A stretch of 64,000 nucleotides of DNA from JAWKWH01 sp965204295 (GCA_965204295.1 OZ241973.1:62001-126000); one strand, 5' to 3'; shown: positions 1 to 9,881, counted from the stretch's first letter. Program-made: numbers and translations. The notes: generated by a model from the sequence alone, not told the origin.

Positions 1-706
1 CGGTGATCTCGAGCATCTTTTCCAGACATTGGCGGAAATCCGCGATTTGAGGTCCGCCCAGTTCATGGACCGTTCCGCCATCAACCCCGCCGTCGACGGC
101 GCGCGCTATCGCCTCGGCGACGTCGCCGACATAGACCGGCTGGAATTTCGTCTTTCCTCCGCCGATCAGCGGCAGAACCGGAGAAAAACGCGCCAGATTG
201 GCGAATCTGTTGAAGAACCCGTCCTCCGGACCGAAGACGATCGAAGGGCGGAATATGACGGCCCGCGGCAGCGTTTCAAACACCGCCCTTTCACCGAGCC
301 CCTTCGTGCGGGCGTAATCGGAAGCCGAATTCCCGTCCGCGCCGATCGCCGAAACATGCGCCAGACCGGCGCCGGCGGCGCACGCGGCTTCCGCGACCGC
401 GCGCGCGCCGAAATCCTGAACCACGTCGAATTTCTGCTTCCCGGTCTCGAACAGGATCGCCACGAGGTTGACGACGGCATCGGCGCCCTCGACAGCCCGG
501 TCAACGGACCGCCGGTAGCGCAAATTCGCCTGAACGGCCTGAATCTGCCCGACATTGCCGAGCGGTTGCAGATGGCCCGCCAGATCGGGTCTCCGGCACG
601 CGACACGCACCCGATAGCCCCTCCGGGCAAGCGCCCGGACCGCATGGCGGCCGACGAATCCCGATCCGCCGAAGACCGTGACGAGCCTTGACGTTTCCGC
701 TGACAT
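1..706 (-). CDS. NDUFA9-like NAD(P)-binding protein (3' end outside window)
   Basis: Atypical short-chain dehydrogenase/epimerase fold related to the complex I accessory subunit NDUFA9. The ATG at 706 gives an N-terminus MSAETSRLVTVFGG with a Rossmann dinucleotide loop (VFGGSGFVGRH). This is followed by a typical family stretch (VVNLVAILFE, ARTKGLGERAV, VFGPEDGFFNRF). The frame stays open to base 1, so the C-terminus is missing. In alphaproteobacteria this family is thought to help complex I assembly or quinone binding. The NDUFS4-like gene at 21.35 kb is a second complex I accessory gene here. Family membership is fairly sure; the exact role is inferred. Confidence 0.82.
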   Translation of the reverse strand, partial: MSAETSRLVTVFGGSGFVGRHAVRALARRGYRVRVACRRPDLAGHLQPLGNVGQIQAVQANLRYRRSVDRAVEGADAVVNLVAILFETGKQKFDVVQDFGARAVAEAACAAGAGLAHVSAIGADGNSASDYARTKGLGERAVFETLPRAVIFRPSIVFGPEDGFFNRFANLARFSPVLPLIGGGKTKFQPVYVGDVAEAIARAVDGGVDGGTVHELGGPQIADFRQCLEKMLEIT

Positions 707-1199
707 GGCGACGGCCGGCCTCCGTCCGTTCGATTTCCCTCGCGGCGGGATATAATCGGGTTTCGCCGCCAAGGCAAAGGGATTTGCGCGCGCCTGCAAC
801 TTTATCCGGACGGCCGCGAACATGCCGGCGAAACAGCGGCGGTTCGTGAAACGGAACGACCGGACAGGCGTGGCGTTCGTGGGTATGGCGGCGATGCGCA
901 AAATGAAAATGGCGAAACAGCGGCGGCGGAATGAAAACCGGCAAGCCGCAGATCATGGCGACCGCACGGTTCGGCGCGGATTTCTCCGGCCGGCTCATCG
1001 AGACGACTATCGCCTTGCGATCGGGCCCGCCCAGGTCTCGTTTCCGTCGGCGGATTCTCCGGGCCGGAAACCCATAACATCCCACGGCGCCGTTTCGAGC
1101 AGGTTCGTCAATCTGCCGCACCGGCAACCCGGATGGCATTGCGATGGCGCGGTTCGCAGCTATAGTCACCGCGGTTCTGAATTATCGGAGAGACACACA
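707..1199. other. Gene-free stretch
   Basis: No reading frame here gives a recognisable protein on either strand. A 16-bp direct repeat, GGCGAAACAGCGGCGG, occurs at 827-842 and 912-927, and the stretch between looks like decayed sequence. The last part must hold the promoter and ribosome binding site (CGGAGAG) of the oxidoreductase that starts at 1200. Confidence 0.5.
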
Positions 1200-2228
1200 A
1201 TGGCCGCAACGGCAAAACGCATCGTCATGACCCGTTACCCCCAAGGCATGCCGGGACACGAAGATCTGAAACTGGAAGAATACGCGCCGCCGTCGCCCGG
1301 CGATGGCGAACTGCTCTTGCGCACCATCCATCTGTCGCTCGACCCTTATATGCGGGGACGGATGAGCCCGGCAAAATCCTACGCCGCCGGAGTGCGGCCC
1401 GGCGAGGTGATTGTGGGCGGAACGGTCGCAGAAATCATGGAAAGCCGTAACGGTAATTTCAAGGCCGGCGACATTGTGCTGTCGGGCAATGGCTGGCAGA
1501 CGCATGCGATTTCCAACGGCAAGGGGCTGATCAAACTCGATCCGGGCGCAGCGCCCATGCCCTACCATCTCGGCGTTCTCGGCATGCCGGGTTACACCGC
1601 CTATATCGGCCTGCTGAGCCACGGACGCCCGCAGGAGGGTGAAACCATCGTTATCTCCGCCGCTTCCGGCGCCGTCGGACAGGTTGTCGGTCAAATCGGC
1701 AGGATCAGGGGTTGCAGGGCAGTCGGTGTCGCCGGCGCGAAAGACAAATGCGACTATGTGACCGGCGAACTCGGTTTCGACGCCTGCGTCAACTACAAGG
1801 ACCCCGATTTCGCCGATCAGCTCAGGGCGGCCTGCCCCGGCGGCATCGACGTCTATTTCGAGAATGTCGGCGGCGAAGTGCTCAAGGCGGTATTGCCGCT
1901 GCTCAACGATTTTGCGCGGGTTCCCGTATGCGGGATGATCGCTCACTATAACGACACGGCCCCGCCGGAGGGACCCGACCGCCTGCCGCAGTTGTGGCGC
2001 ACGATCCTGACCAAACGGATATCGGTGCGCGGATTCATCGTGTTCGACGACGTTTCGAAACAGACGGACTTCGTGCGCGACATGGCCGGATGGCTGAAAT
2101 CCGGCCAGGTGAAATACAGGATCGACATGGTCGAGGGTATCGAAAACGCCGTCGAGGCGTTCCGGGGCCTGCTGACGGGCAAAAACCGCGGCAAACTGGT
2201 TGTCAAAGTCGGTGAAGAACCGGGTTGA
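1200..2228 (+). CDS. NADP-dependent medium-chain oxidoreductase (CurA/leukotriene B4 12-dehydrogenase type)
   Basis: 342 aa, zinc-independent MDR-superfamily enone/alkenal reductase. An N-terminal GroES-like domain contains LSLDPYMRGRM, a family hallmark. The Rossmann domain carries SAASGAVGQVVGQIG and YFENVGGEVL. Such enzymes reduce the double bond of alpha,beta-unsaturated ketones or aldehydes with NADPH. The ATG at 1200 is chosen because it follows a purine-rich ribosome site (CGGAGAG) and homology begins there; the frame is open much further upstream without any similarity. It stands alone, so the physiological substrate cannot be deduced. Confidence 0.88.
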   Translation: MAATAKRIVMTRYPQGMPGHEDLKLEEYAPPSPGDGELLLRTIHLSLDPYMRGRMSPAKSYAAGVRPGEVIVGGTVAEIMESRNGNFKAGDIVLSGNGWQTHAISNGKGLIKLDPGAAPMPYHLGVLGMPGYTAYIGLLSHGRPQEGETIVISAASGAVGQVVGQIGRIRGCRAVGVAGAKDKCDYVTGELGFDACVNYKDPDFADQLRAACPGGIDVYFENVGGEVLKAVLPLLNDFARVPVCGMIAHYNDTAPPEGPDRLPQLWRTILTKRISVRGFIVFDDVSKQTDFVRDMAGWLKSGQVKYRIDMVEGIENAVEAFRGLLTGKNRGKLVVKVGEEPG

Positions 2229-2425
2229 CGGGCAATACCGGCCGAATTGAAATCAACCGCGCGGATATCGGAACCGGTCATCTCGTCGCCACCGAACCGC
2301 CGGCGATGAATGAAGACGAGATCCCCGCCGAAGTGGAGCCGTTTGCGCACGCGGCGACTGGCGAGACATCGTTCAGGCAGACAGGTGGAGGGGGGCTCGC
2401 CACGGTTCCGACCGAAATCGGAGCC

Positions 2426-3421
2426 TTATTCGAAGAGGGATTGCACCTTAAGACCTCCTTCGGGGGGGCCTGTGTTCAAGACGGCGGAAATTCCCTTGAG
2501 CGACAGTCTATGCGAAACAACGCGGTCAACGTCGGGGCCGAGGCGGGAAACCACCTCCAAAGCTCTCGGAATATTGTGATTCAAAGAGTGCGAACCTGCG
2601 AGAGTGAGTTGCCTGCGGAATATCTCGAAAGGCGCGATATCGATACGCGCGTCAGAGGGGCAAACACCAAAAAACAGCCCTCTTCCGCCGTTGGTCATGT
2701 AGTCAGTCAAATTGCCGGCAACCGCAGGAACGCCCGTGGCCTCCACCACCAAATCGGCCTGGCGACGCCAGTTCTGCAATTCCGCCGATCCGCCGGGGAT
2801 CGCGGCGAAGCCAAAGCCGGCGGCCAGTTCAAGTCGGCTTTCGGCAATGTCGCAAAAAACCACACTCGAGACGCCTTCCGCCTTCAGCGACATTCCCATC
2901 AGCAAACCCATCGGACCCGCGCCAAAGATCAAAACCGTTTCAATCCAGGGGGCATGGACGGCATCCACGCCGTTCAGCACGCATCCCATCGGCTCCGCCA
3001 AAGCGGCTTGTGAAAAACTCATCCGCCCGATGGGGTGAACCCTTTGCGCATTGACCACGCTGAACTCGGCAAACCCGCCATGCGTCGTGACGCCGTAGGC
3101 GCCAAGCCGTTTGCAAAGGTGGGCCCAACCGCGCTTGCACGCTTTGCACGCGCCGCATTCCAGATTGGGATCAACGACCACCCGGTCGCCTTCGGCGAAT
3201 TCAGTCACACCCTCGCCGACATCGGCGACTTCGCCGGCGTATTCATGGCCCGGCACCACGGGGAAGGCTCCGGTCCCGTAATTGTCCTTCAAAACCTCAT
3301 AATCCGTGTGGCAGAGGCCGCTTGCCCTTACCTTGATCACAACCTCGCCCGCTCCGGGCCGCGGGTCCGGCAGCCGGGTGGATCGAACTTCGTTCGGTGC
3401 GGTGAATACCACGGCTTCCAT
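2426..3421 (-). CDS. Zinc-dependent alcohol/polyol dehydrogenase
   Basis: 331-aa MDR alcohol dehydrogenase. It shows the catalytic-zinc GHEYAGEVADVGEGV motif (after GLCHTDYE), a structural-zinc cysteine cluster (CGACKACKRGWAHLC), and a nucleotide-binding GAGPMGLLMG loop. It is the last gene of the polyol operon, 8 nt after the mannitol-dehydrogenase-type gene, so a sugar-alcohol or sugar substrate (sorbitol/L-iditol dehydrogenase-like) is inferred. It probably supplies a second oxidation specificity for substrates brought in by the linked ABC importer. The exact substrate cannot be read from sequence. Confidence 0.85.
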   Translation of the reverse strand: MEAVVFTAPNEVRSTRLPDPRPGAGEVVIKVRASGLCHTDYEVLKDNYGTGAFPVVPGHEYAGEVADVGEGVTEFAEGDRVVVDPNLECGACKACKRGWAHLCKRLGAYGVTTHGGFAEFSVVNAQRVHPIGRMSFSQAALAEPMGCVLNGVDAVHAPWIETVLIFGAGPMGLLMGMSLKAEGVSSVVFCDIAESRLELAAGFGFAAIPGGSAELQNWRRQADLVVEATGVPAVAGNLTDYMTNGGRGLFFGVCPSDARIDIAPFEIFRRQLTLAGSHSLNHNIPRALEVVSRLGPDVDRVVSHRLSLKGISAVLNTGPPEGGLKVQSLFE

Positions 3422-3429
3422 GGGCCGGA

Positions 3430-4902
3430 TTACTCCGACAAGTATGTGTGAAGGGCCGCTTCGACGCCGTCCGACCAGATCAAATTCAGCCAGCCCGTGA
3501 AACTGCCGCGCACACGGTCATCGTCGGCCAGATCACCGTAGAACTCGCGTTGATCGAGCCACACGGGAGGATTTGACCTGGCCGCCTTGGCGGCGGCGCC
3601 GAGTTCTTCCCAGTTCGGATCGTTGGGCTCGATGGTTGTGCCATCCTCGCGCGTACCCTCACACATCCTTGCCCAAAGCGCCTGAGACAAAACCAGGCCC
3701 CCGATCGGCGCGCCCTTCATCAAAGCATCACGCAAGGTTGGCAGCACGAACCCGGTCTGGCGGGATGAACCGTCAAAAGCGACGCGGCGTACGGTGTCGA
3801 TGATTTCCGGGTTCGAAAACCGGCGATCGATCAGATCGACATAAGCCTCAGGCGACATACCGGGGACGGCCTGCACCTGTGGAGCAATTTCCGTATCAGC
3901 CACCTTGCAAAAAAACCCGCCGATCATCGGGTGCTTCATGCAGTCGGAGATGAATTCGACCGACAGGATTTCGCCTGCATTCGAGATCAACTGGTGTCCG
4001 CCATTCAAGATGCGGATTTTCATCGTCTCGTAGGCATGCACATCGTCGGTAAATGTAGCGCCGACCCCGTCCCAATCGGGTCGGCCATCGCAGAAGTCGT
4101 CTTCGAGAACCCATTGGCGAAAGTTTTCGTGCGTTACAGGGGCCACGTCTTCGATGCCCAGGGATCTGACCAGTTCCAGTTCCTTCGGCCCGGTCGCGGG
4201 GACAATGCAATCCACCATCGAGTTCGGGAAGGCGCAGTGCGCGGCGATCCAATCGGCCAAGTCGGGATCGGACAGCCGCGCCAACGAAACAACCGTCTGA
4301 CGCAGGACAGCGCCATTGCCCCGCAAGTTGTCGCAACTCTGCCCGGTGAAGGCGCCGGCGCCGGCGGCGCGACGTCGCTTGAGCGCGGCGATCATCGCAC
4401 CGAAAGCGGTGTGCGGGCGATCCGGGTGCGCCGCATCGTGGCGGATATCGGGGTGATTGGCATCAAATCCCTTGGTCACAGGGTCGATGTAGTAGCCGCC
4501 TTCTGTCACTGTCAGTGAAACAATGCGGATCGCCGGGTCCGCCATCAGAGCAATCAACGCCGCATTGTTTTCCTCGACGGGAACAAATCCGATCATCGAG
4601 CCAACAACCTCCGCGGATCGTCCCTCGGAGTCCAATCCGATGAGGGTGGTCAGGAAATCCTGCGCCGCCAGTCGCCGGCGTTGCGCCGCGTCGGTTGAAC
4701 GCACGCCCGCACCGATGATGCCCCAGTCCAGGGCTTCGCCCCGCTGCATCAAGCGATGCAGATACCAGGACTGGTGCGCACGATGAAAGTTGCCCAAGCC
4801 GATATGTACGATCCCCGGCGTCAGCGCCGCGCGGTCATACCTTGGGCGGTCGACGCTTGTGGGAAGGTCATTCAGCGCATTGTTCGAGAGGGAAACCAGC
4901 AT
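3430..4902 (-). CDS. mtlK: Mannitol 2-dehydrogenase family polyol dehydrogenase
   Basis: 490 aa, the normal length for long-chain, zinc-independent mannitol/fructuronate dehydrogenases. The N-terminal Rossmann region begins GIVHIGLGNFHRAHQ. The active-site helix of the family is visible as the KIRILNGGHQLI region, with a conserved catalytic lysine and His/Asn residues. It would oxidise D-mannitol, or a related hexitol such as D-arabinitol, to the 2-ketose with NAD+. It lies between the SDR polyol dehydrogenase and the zinc dehydrogenase, with gaps of only 8 nt on each side. This order resembles the Rhodobacter smo/mtl locus. Family assignment is firm; substrate is inferred. Confidence 0.9.
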   Translation of the reverse strand: MLVSLSNNALNDLPTSVDRPRYDRAALTPGIVHIGLGNFHRAHQSWYLHRLMQRGEALDWGIIGAGVRSTDAAQRRRLAAQDFLTTLIGLDSEGRSAEVVGSMIGFVPVEENNAALIALMADPAIRIVSLTVTEGGYYIDPVTKGFDANHPDIRHDAAHPDRPHTAFGAMIAALKRRRAAGAGAFTGQSCDNLRGNGAVLRQTVVSLARLSDPDLADWIAAHCAFPNSMVDCIVPATGPKELELVRSLGIEDVAPVTHENFRQWVLEDDFCDGRPDWDGVGATFTDDVHAYETMKIRILNGGHQLISNAGEILSVEFISDCMKHPMIGGFFCKVADTEIAPQVQAVPGMSPEAYVDLIDRRFSNPEIIDTVRRVAFDGSSRQTGFVLPTLRDALMKGAPIGGLVLSQALWARMCEGTREDGTTIEPNDPNWEELGAAAKAARSNPPVWLDQREFYGDLADDDRVRGSFTGWLNLIWSDGVEAALHTYLSE

Positions 4903-4910
4903 GTCCAGCG

Positions 4911-5675
4911 TCAGTTCATCCAGTTGCCGCCATCGACGTTCAACGTCTGGGCGGTGATGTAACGGGCCTCGTCCGAAGCAAGGAATACGCAGGGGTCAGC
5001 GACATCACGCGGGTCGCCCATGCGGCGCAACGGGACGGCTTCGCCTACTTCGCGTTTCTTCTGGCCTGCGGGCTTGTTCTCATATTCGGCGAATTGCGCA
5101 TCAACGACGTCCCACATAGGCGTATCGATCACGCCGGGCGCGACGGCATTGACGCGGATGTTGTCACCGGCCAGTTCCAGCGCCAGCGACTGGGTGATCG
5201 AGATCACCGCCGCCTTGGTCGAGCAATAAAGAACGATATTGGGCTCGCCCCGCCGCCCGGCCTGGCTGGCAAGGTTGATAATCGCCCCGCCGCCCCGGTT
5301 TTTCATCGAAGGCGCCACGGCCTGGATCGCGAAAATCGCGCCACCGACGTTCACGTCATATTGGCGGCGGTAATCTTCATGCGTGATCTTGTCGATCGAG
5401 GCCATGTTAAAGATGCCCGCGTTGTTGACCAGGATATCGATGCCGCCCCAAGCCTTTTCCATTGTCGCCGCACCAGCGGCGATCGACGCCAGGTCGGTCA
5501 CATCCATTGCAACGGCCATTCCGCCAATCGAATCGGCGGTGGCCATCGCGTCGTCTTCCAACAAATCGGCAACTGCAACTTTGGCCCCCGCGGCGGCGTA
5601 AGCCTCACAAATCGCGCGACCGATGCCTCGCGCACCGCCGGTGACAAGCGCTACTTTGCCTTCCAGTCGTCTCAC
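4911..5675 (-). CDS. smoS: SDR sorbitol/galactitol dehydrogenase (SmoS type)
   Basis: 254-aa classical short-chain dehydrogenase. It has the cofactor loop TGGARGIGRA, NNAG, the catalytic tetrad with Ser in NLASQAGRRGE and YCSTK, and a C-terminus ending DGGNWMN as in Rhodobacter SmoS. SmoS-type enzymes oxidise D-sorbitol to D-fructose and galactitol to D-tagatose with NAD+. The start is GTG at 5675, whose first bases form a GTGA overlap with the stop of the upstream ATPase gene, a sign of translational coupling. Together with the kinase and GatZ-like protein it could channel galactitol to tagatose 6-phosphate. Confidence 0.88.
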   Translation of the reverse strand: MRRLEGKVALVTGGARGIGRAICEAYAAAGAKVAVADLLEDDAMATADSIGGMAVAMDVTDLASIAAGAATMEKAWGGIDILVNNAGIFNMASIDKITHEDYRRQYDVNVGGAIFAIQAVAPSMKNRGGGAIINLASQAGRRGEPNIVLYCSTKAAVISITQSLALELAGDNIRVNAVAPGVIDTPMWDVVDAQFAEYENKPAGQKKREVGEAVPLRRMGDPRDVADPCVFLASDEARYITAQTLNVDGGNWMN

Positions 5676-6676
5676 GCGATGCGCAGTCCTTCTGCATCAA
5701 ACTTGTGGATCTGCGACCGGTTGGGCTTCAGGTAAACGGTATCGCCATGTTTTACGGCCACCTCCCCTCCCGCGCGCACGGTCATCGGATCGCAGCCCGG
5801 AATGCCATGAATATGGATGAACGTGTCCGAACCCAGATGCTCGGCCACACCCACGGTCCCTTGCCACACGCCTTCGGTGGTTGAGACATCGATATGTTCG
5901 GGTCGTATGCCAATGGTCTTGGCATTGTGTTTCTTGGCTTCGGGATCTTCGATGAAATTCATTTTAGGGCTGCCGATGAAACCGGCAACGAACAGGTTGC
6001 GGGGATTGCGATAAAGTTCCAGCGGGCTTCCGACCTGTTCGATCACTCCGGCCTGAAGCACGACAATCTTGTCCGCCATCGTCATGGCTTCGACCTGGTC
6101 GTGGGTGACGTAGATCATGGTGGTTTCGAGCTTCTTGTGAAGCTCGGATATTTCCATCCGCATGCCGACCCGCAGGGCCGCATCGAGGTTGGAAAGCGGC
6201 TCGTCAAACAGAAAGGCCGAAGGCTCGCGAACAATGGCGCGGCCGATCGCGACACGCTGACGTTGACCGCCGGAAAGTTGCCCGGGACGCCGATCGAGGT
6301 AGTCAGTGAGGTTCAGCGCCTTTGCGGCCGCTCCGATACGCCTGGTCTGTTCTTCCCGGCTCATCTTCGCCATGCGCATCGGGAAGGCGATGTTCTTGCG
6401 CACCGACATATGCGGATAAAGCGCATAGGACTGGAACACCATCGCCAGTCCGCGTTTCGCGGGCGGTAGCGCGGTGGCGTCCGCACCGTCGATTTCAATG
6501 TTGCCGGACGTCGTATCCTCCAGCCCTGCAATCAATCTCAACAGGGTGGATTTGCCACACCCAGACGGGCCGACAAAGACCACGAATTCGCCGTCATCAA
6601 TTTCCAGGTCCAACGATGGAATGATTTCGACATCCCCGAATTTCTTTCGAACCTGTTTGAGCTTGATGCGTCCCAT
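5672..6676 (-). CDS. smoK: Sugar-alcohol ABC importer ATPase (MalK/SmoK type)
   Basis: 334 aa. Walker A is GPSGCGKST, the signature LSGGQRQRVAIGRA, Walker B FLFDEPLSNLD, and the switch histidine is in YVTHDQVEAM. A C-terminal TOBE/MalK-type regulatory domain follows (about residues 235-334, containing IGIRPEHI). It energises import through the SmoF/SmoG permeases encoded just upstream in the same operon. It starts 12 nt after smoG and overlaps the dehydrogenase by 4 nt. Function as a CUT1-family transporter ATPase is secure; polyol specificity comes from context. Confidence 0.93.
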   Translation of the reverse strand: MGRIKLKQVRKKFGDVEIIPSLDLEIDDGEFVVFVGPSGCGKSTLLRLIAGLEDTTSGNIEIDGADATALPPAKRGLAMVFQSYALYPHMSVRKNIAFPMRMAKMSREEQTRRIGAAAKALNLTDYLDRRPGQLSGGQRQRVAIGRAIVREPSAFLFDEPLSNLDAALRVGMRMEISELHKKLETTMIYVTHDQVEAMTMADKIVVLQAGVIEQVGSPLELYRNPRNLFVAGFIGSPKMNFIEDPEAKKHNAKTIGIRPEHIDVSTTEGVWQGTVGVAEHLGSDTFIHIHGIPGCDPMTVRAGGEVAVKHGDTVYLKPNRSQIHKFDAEGLRIA

Positions 6677-6688
6677 GTCTGTCGTTCC

Positions 6689-7522
6689 TTACTTGACGGC
6701 GCCAAAGGTCAGGCCGCGGACGAGTTGTTTCTGGCTGAACCAGCCCATGATCAGGATAGGTGCGATGGCCATGACCGAGGCCGCGCTGAGTTTGGCGTAG
6801 AACAGTCCTTCGGGGCTGGAATAGCTGGCGATGAAGGCGGTCAAAGGCGCAGCTTTGGCCGCCGTCAGGTTCAGTGTCCAGAACGCCTCGTTCCAGGCCA
6901 GAATGATGTTCAGCAGGATTGTCGAGGCCATCCCGGGGATCGCCATCGGCGTCAGGACATAGATGACCTCTTCTCGCAATGACGCGCCGTCCATACGGGC
7001 CGCCTCAAGTATCTCTCCCGGGATTTCCTTGAAATAGGTATAGAGCATCCAGATGATGATCGGCAGGTTGATCATCATCAGCACAAAAACCAACCCGATA
7101 CGGCTATCAAGCAATCCAAAGTCGCGGAAGATCAAGTAAATCGGGACCAGAACACCGACGGGCGGCAGCATCTTGGTCGACAGCATCCACATCAACACGT
7201 CTTTGGTGCGCTTAGCGGGCACGAAGGCCATTGCCCAGGCCGCGGGGATTGCGATGAGGAGACCCAAGAACGTTGAACCGACCGAGATGATGACGGAGTT
7301 CGAGAAATGCTTGAAATAGTCGGAGCGGGCTTGAACCGCTCCAAAGCTCTCAGTCGTCCAACCGGTGCCAAACAGAATTTCCAACGGGGCCTTGATAGCG
7401 TCGCCTTCGGTTTTGAAAGACAGGATCACGATCCACAGAATCGGGAAAAACATCAGGAACCCAAGTGTTCCTGCGACCACCGTGTTAAAAACCTTGGTTC
7501 GGCTGGAGACTGCGCGCGCCAT
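6689..7522 (-). CDS. smoG: Polyol ABC importer permease (SmoG type)
   Basis: 277-aa MalG-type inner-membrane permease with about six hydrophobic segments. The EAA coupling loop is visible as EAARMDGASLREEV followed by TPMAIPGM, which docks onto the ATPase. It lies 13 nt after the partner permease gene and 12 nt before the ATPase gene. The C-terminus (SQKQLVRGLTFGAVK) is typical of the CUT1 family. Sugar-alcohol specificity is inferred from the adjacent dehydrogenases. Confidence 0.92.
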   Translation of the reverse strand: MARAVSSRTKVFNTVVAGTLGFLMFFPILWIVILSFKTEGDAIKAPLEILFGTGWTTESFGAVQARSDYFKHFSNSVIISVGSTFLGLLIAIPAAWAMAFVPAKRTKDVLMWMLSTKMLPPVGVLVPIYLIFRDFGLLDSRIGLVFVLMMINLPIIIWMLYTYFKEIPGEILEAARMDGASLREEVIYVLTPMAIPGMASTILLNIILAWNEAFWTLNLTAAKAAPLTAFIASYSSPEGLFYAKLSAASVMAIAPILIMGWFSQKQLVRGLTFGAVK

Positions 7523-7535
7523 GTCTGTCTCTCCC

Positions 7536-8408
7536 TTACGCGTCGAGGTTCTTGCCGATCATCCGCATCAGGAAGATCGCAACGATGTTGGCGAGAATGA
7601 TGGCCAGAACGCCGCCGGCGCTGCCCATGCCGACGTCATATTGCAGCAGTGACGAGACATAGATCAGGTACGTCAGGTTCGTGGTCGCCGTGCCCGGTCC
7701 GCCATTCGTGGTGACCAGGATTTCGGCAAAGATCGAGAGCAGAAAAATCGTCTGGATCAGAATCACCACGGTGATGGCCCGCGCCAAATGCGGCAGCATG
7801 ATGAACCAGAACCGGTTCAGCCAGTTTGCCCCGTCCATCTCCGCGGCCTCAAGCTGTTCCTGATCGAGTGATTGCAGGGCCGTCAGCAGGATAAGTGTGG
7901 CAAAGGGCAACCATTGCCACGAAACGATGAAAATGATCGATGCGAGTGGGATTTGGCCAAAGAAGTCGACCGGCTGCATTCCCAACGCCGCCGCGAAATG
8001 TCCAAAAATCCCGTTGACCGGGTTCATGAACATGTTTTTCCACACGAGGCCGGACACCGTGGGCATCACGAAAAACGGCGCAATGACCATGATACGGATA
8101 ATACCCTGTCCGAACATTGGTCTGTCGAGCAAAAGCGCGAACAGCACACCGCCGATTGTGGTGATGCCAAGCACGCCGCCCACCAATACCAGCGTATTCC
8201 TCATCGCCGCCTTAAAGCTGGGGTCGGTGACGAACCAATAGTAATTTTCCCACCCGACGAAAGGGTTGGCTCCAGGTTGCAGCAAGTTGTAGCGCAAGAA
8301 GGAGAAATAGATCGTCATGCACAGAGGCACAATCATCCATCCGAGCAACAGCAGCACGGCTGGTGAAATCATAAATCGAGCGGCAGACCTAGATGCCTTC
8401 GTGGCCAT
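7536..8408 (-). CDS. smoF: Polyol ABC importer permease (SmoF type)
   Basis: 290-aa MalF-type permease with about six transmembrane helices. Its EAA loop reads EAAEMDGANWLNRF...MLPHLARAI. The N-terminal helix (AVLLLLGWMIVPLCMTIYFSF) is standard for CUT1 permeases. It forms the translocation pore with the SmoG-type protein. A 137-bp gap separates it from the binding-protein gene, as often seen where the binding protein is expressed at a higher level. Confidence 0.92.
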   Translation of the reverse strand: MATKASRSAARFMISPAVLLLLGWMIVPLCMTIYFSFLRYNLLQPGANPFVGWENYYWFVTDPSFKAAMRNTLVLVGGVLGITTIGGVLFALLLDRPMFGQGIIRIMVIAPFFVMPTVSGLVWKNMFMNPVNGIFGHFAAALGMQPVDFFGQIPLASIIFIVSWQWLPFATLILLTALQSLDQEQLEAAEMDGANWLNRFWFIMLPHLARAITVVILIQTIFLLSIFAEILVTTNGGPGTATTNLTYLIYVSSLLQYDVGMGSAGGVLAIILANIVAIFLMRMIGKNLDA

Positions 8409-8545
8409 ATGGTTCGCCTCCCAACGAAATGCCTGTCAGCACTTAAGGAATGGCCCGCTTCAGGCTATTGCCAAAATACTGCGCGTCGACAACAGGTTTC
8501 CAAAGCGGGCCGATGCGCTTCACATCGGCCCGCCATGGGAGGTGG

Positions 8546-9868
8546 TTACTTGATGTAACCGGCTTTGGTCATCTCGCGAAGAGCGAATGCCTGGCTGTTC
8601 GCCAGGGCTTCGTCGACGGACTGCTGATCTGCAAGAGCGGCTGCAATCTGCTGACCCACGTAGTTGCCGATGCCCTGGAATTCAGGGATCGCAACAAACT
8701 GAACGCCGGTGTAAGGCACGGGGTTCAGAGTTGCGTCTGCCGGGTTTGCAGCGAGGATCGAGTTCTCGACGGTCTTGGCGAAGGAAGCCGCTTCAAGATA
8801 TTTCTCATTCGAATAGGTCGACATACGGGTGCCAGGAGGCGCCGCAACCCAACCTTTGGTTTCACCAACCAGGTTGACGTATTCTTCCGAAGTCGACCAG
8901 GCTAGGAATTCCTTGGCTGCGGCTTCCTTGGTCGAACTGTTCGGGATGGCCAACGCCCAAGCCCAGAACCAGCCGGTGCCCTTGTCGGTTACTTGCTTCG
9001 GCGCCTGGAAGAAGTCGGTCTTGTCGTGAACCGAAGACTGATCCGGGTTGAAGATGTAGCCGGCAGCCGAAGTCGCATCGACCCAGGTGGCGCACTTGCC
9101 ATCCGCGAACAACGCGCGGTTTTCGTTGTGACCATTTGCCGACGCGCCCGGAGGTCCGTAAGCATGCATGAGGTCGACGTAGTATGTGACCGCGGCCTTC
9201 CACTCCGGCGAGTCGATTGTCGGGTTCCAGCCCATATCAAACCACTGGCCGCCGAAGGCGTTAACCAATGGACCGACGAATGCCATGTTCTCGCCCCAGC
9301 CGGCTTTGCCGCGCTGGCAGGTGCCATAGACGCCGTTATCAGGATCATGCACCTTGGCAACGATTTCAGCAAACTCGTCATAGGTGATCTGCTCGGTCGG
9401 CTTGGCGACGCCTGCCGCCTCGAACAGGTCGGGGCGGAAGAAGGTGAACGAGCTTTCCGCGTAGAATGGAACAGCGTAGAGCGAACCGTTAGCAGACAAA
9501 CCATTGCGGATCGGCTCATAAATGTCGTCGTAATTATACGCGTCACCCAAGTCGCCCAGTTGCTTCAGCCAGCCCTGATCACCCCAGATCGGGGCCTCGT
9601 ACGCGCCGATGGTGATGATGTCGAACGAACCGCCATTGGTGGCGATATCCGTGGTGACCCGCTGGCGCAGAACGTTTTCTTCCAGAACAACCCAGTTCAG
9701 CGTGTGGCCGGTGGCCGCTTCCCACTGGGGCGACAGCTCTTGCATGATGATCATGTCAGAGTTGTTCACGGTGGCGATGGTCAGTTCTTCAGCCGAAGCA
9801 ATGGATGCAAACCCCGCCGCGAACCCAAAGCCGACCGCCGTGCTTAGCAGTGTGCGTTTGATAGACAT
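8546..9868 (-). CDS. smoE: Periplasmic sorbitol/mannitol-binding protein (SmoE type)
   Basis: 440-aa extracellular solute-binding protein (SBP family 1). It carries a Sec signal peptide, MSIKRTLLSTAVGFG...ASIASAEE, with cleavage expected after ASA. Two ATGs stand in tandem at 9871 and 9868. I choose 9868 because GGAGG ends 5 nt before it but only 2 nt before the other. Family stretches include ELSPQWEAATGH and GTCQRGKAGWGENMAF. It is the first gene of the importer-dehydrogenase operon and lies directly behind a palindromic operator. Confidence 0.92.
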   Translation of the reverse strand: MSIKRTLLSTAVGFGFAAGFASIASAEELTIATVNNSDMIIMQELSPQWEAATGHTLNWVVLEENVLRQRVTTDIATNGGSFDIITIGAYEAPIWGDQGWLKQLGDLGDAYNYDDIYEPIRNGLSANGSLYAVPFYAESSFTFFRPDLFEAAGVAKPTEQITYDEFAEIVAKVHDPDNGVYGTCQRGKAGWGENMAFVGPLVNAFGGQWFDMGWNPTIDSPEWKAAVTYYVDLMHAYGPPGASANGHNENRALFADGKCATWVDATSAAGYIFNPDQSSVHDKTDFFQAPKQVTDKGTGWFWAWALAIPNSSTKEAAAKEFLAWSTSEEYVNLVGETKGWVAAPPGTRMSTYSNEKYLEAASFAKTVENSILAANPADATLNPVPYTGVQFVAIPEFQGIGNYVGQQIAAALADQQSVDEALANSQAFALREMTKAGYIK

Positions 9869-9881
9869 CATGTCCTCCCTT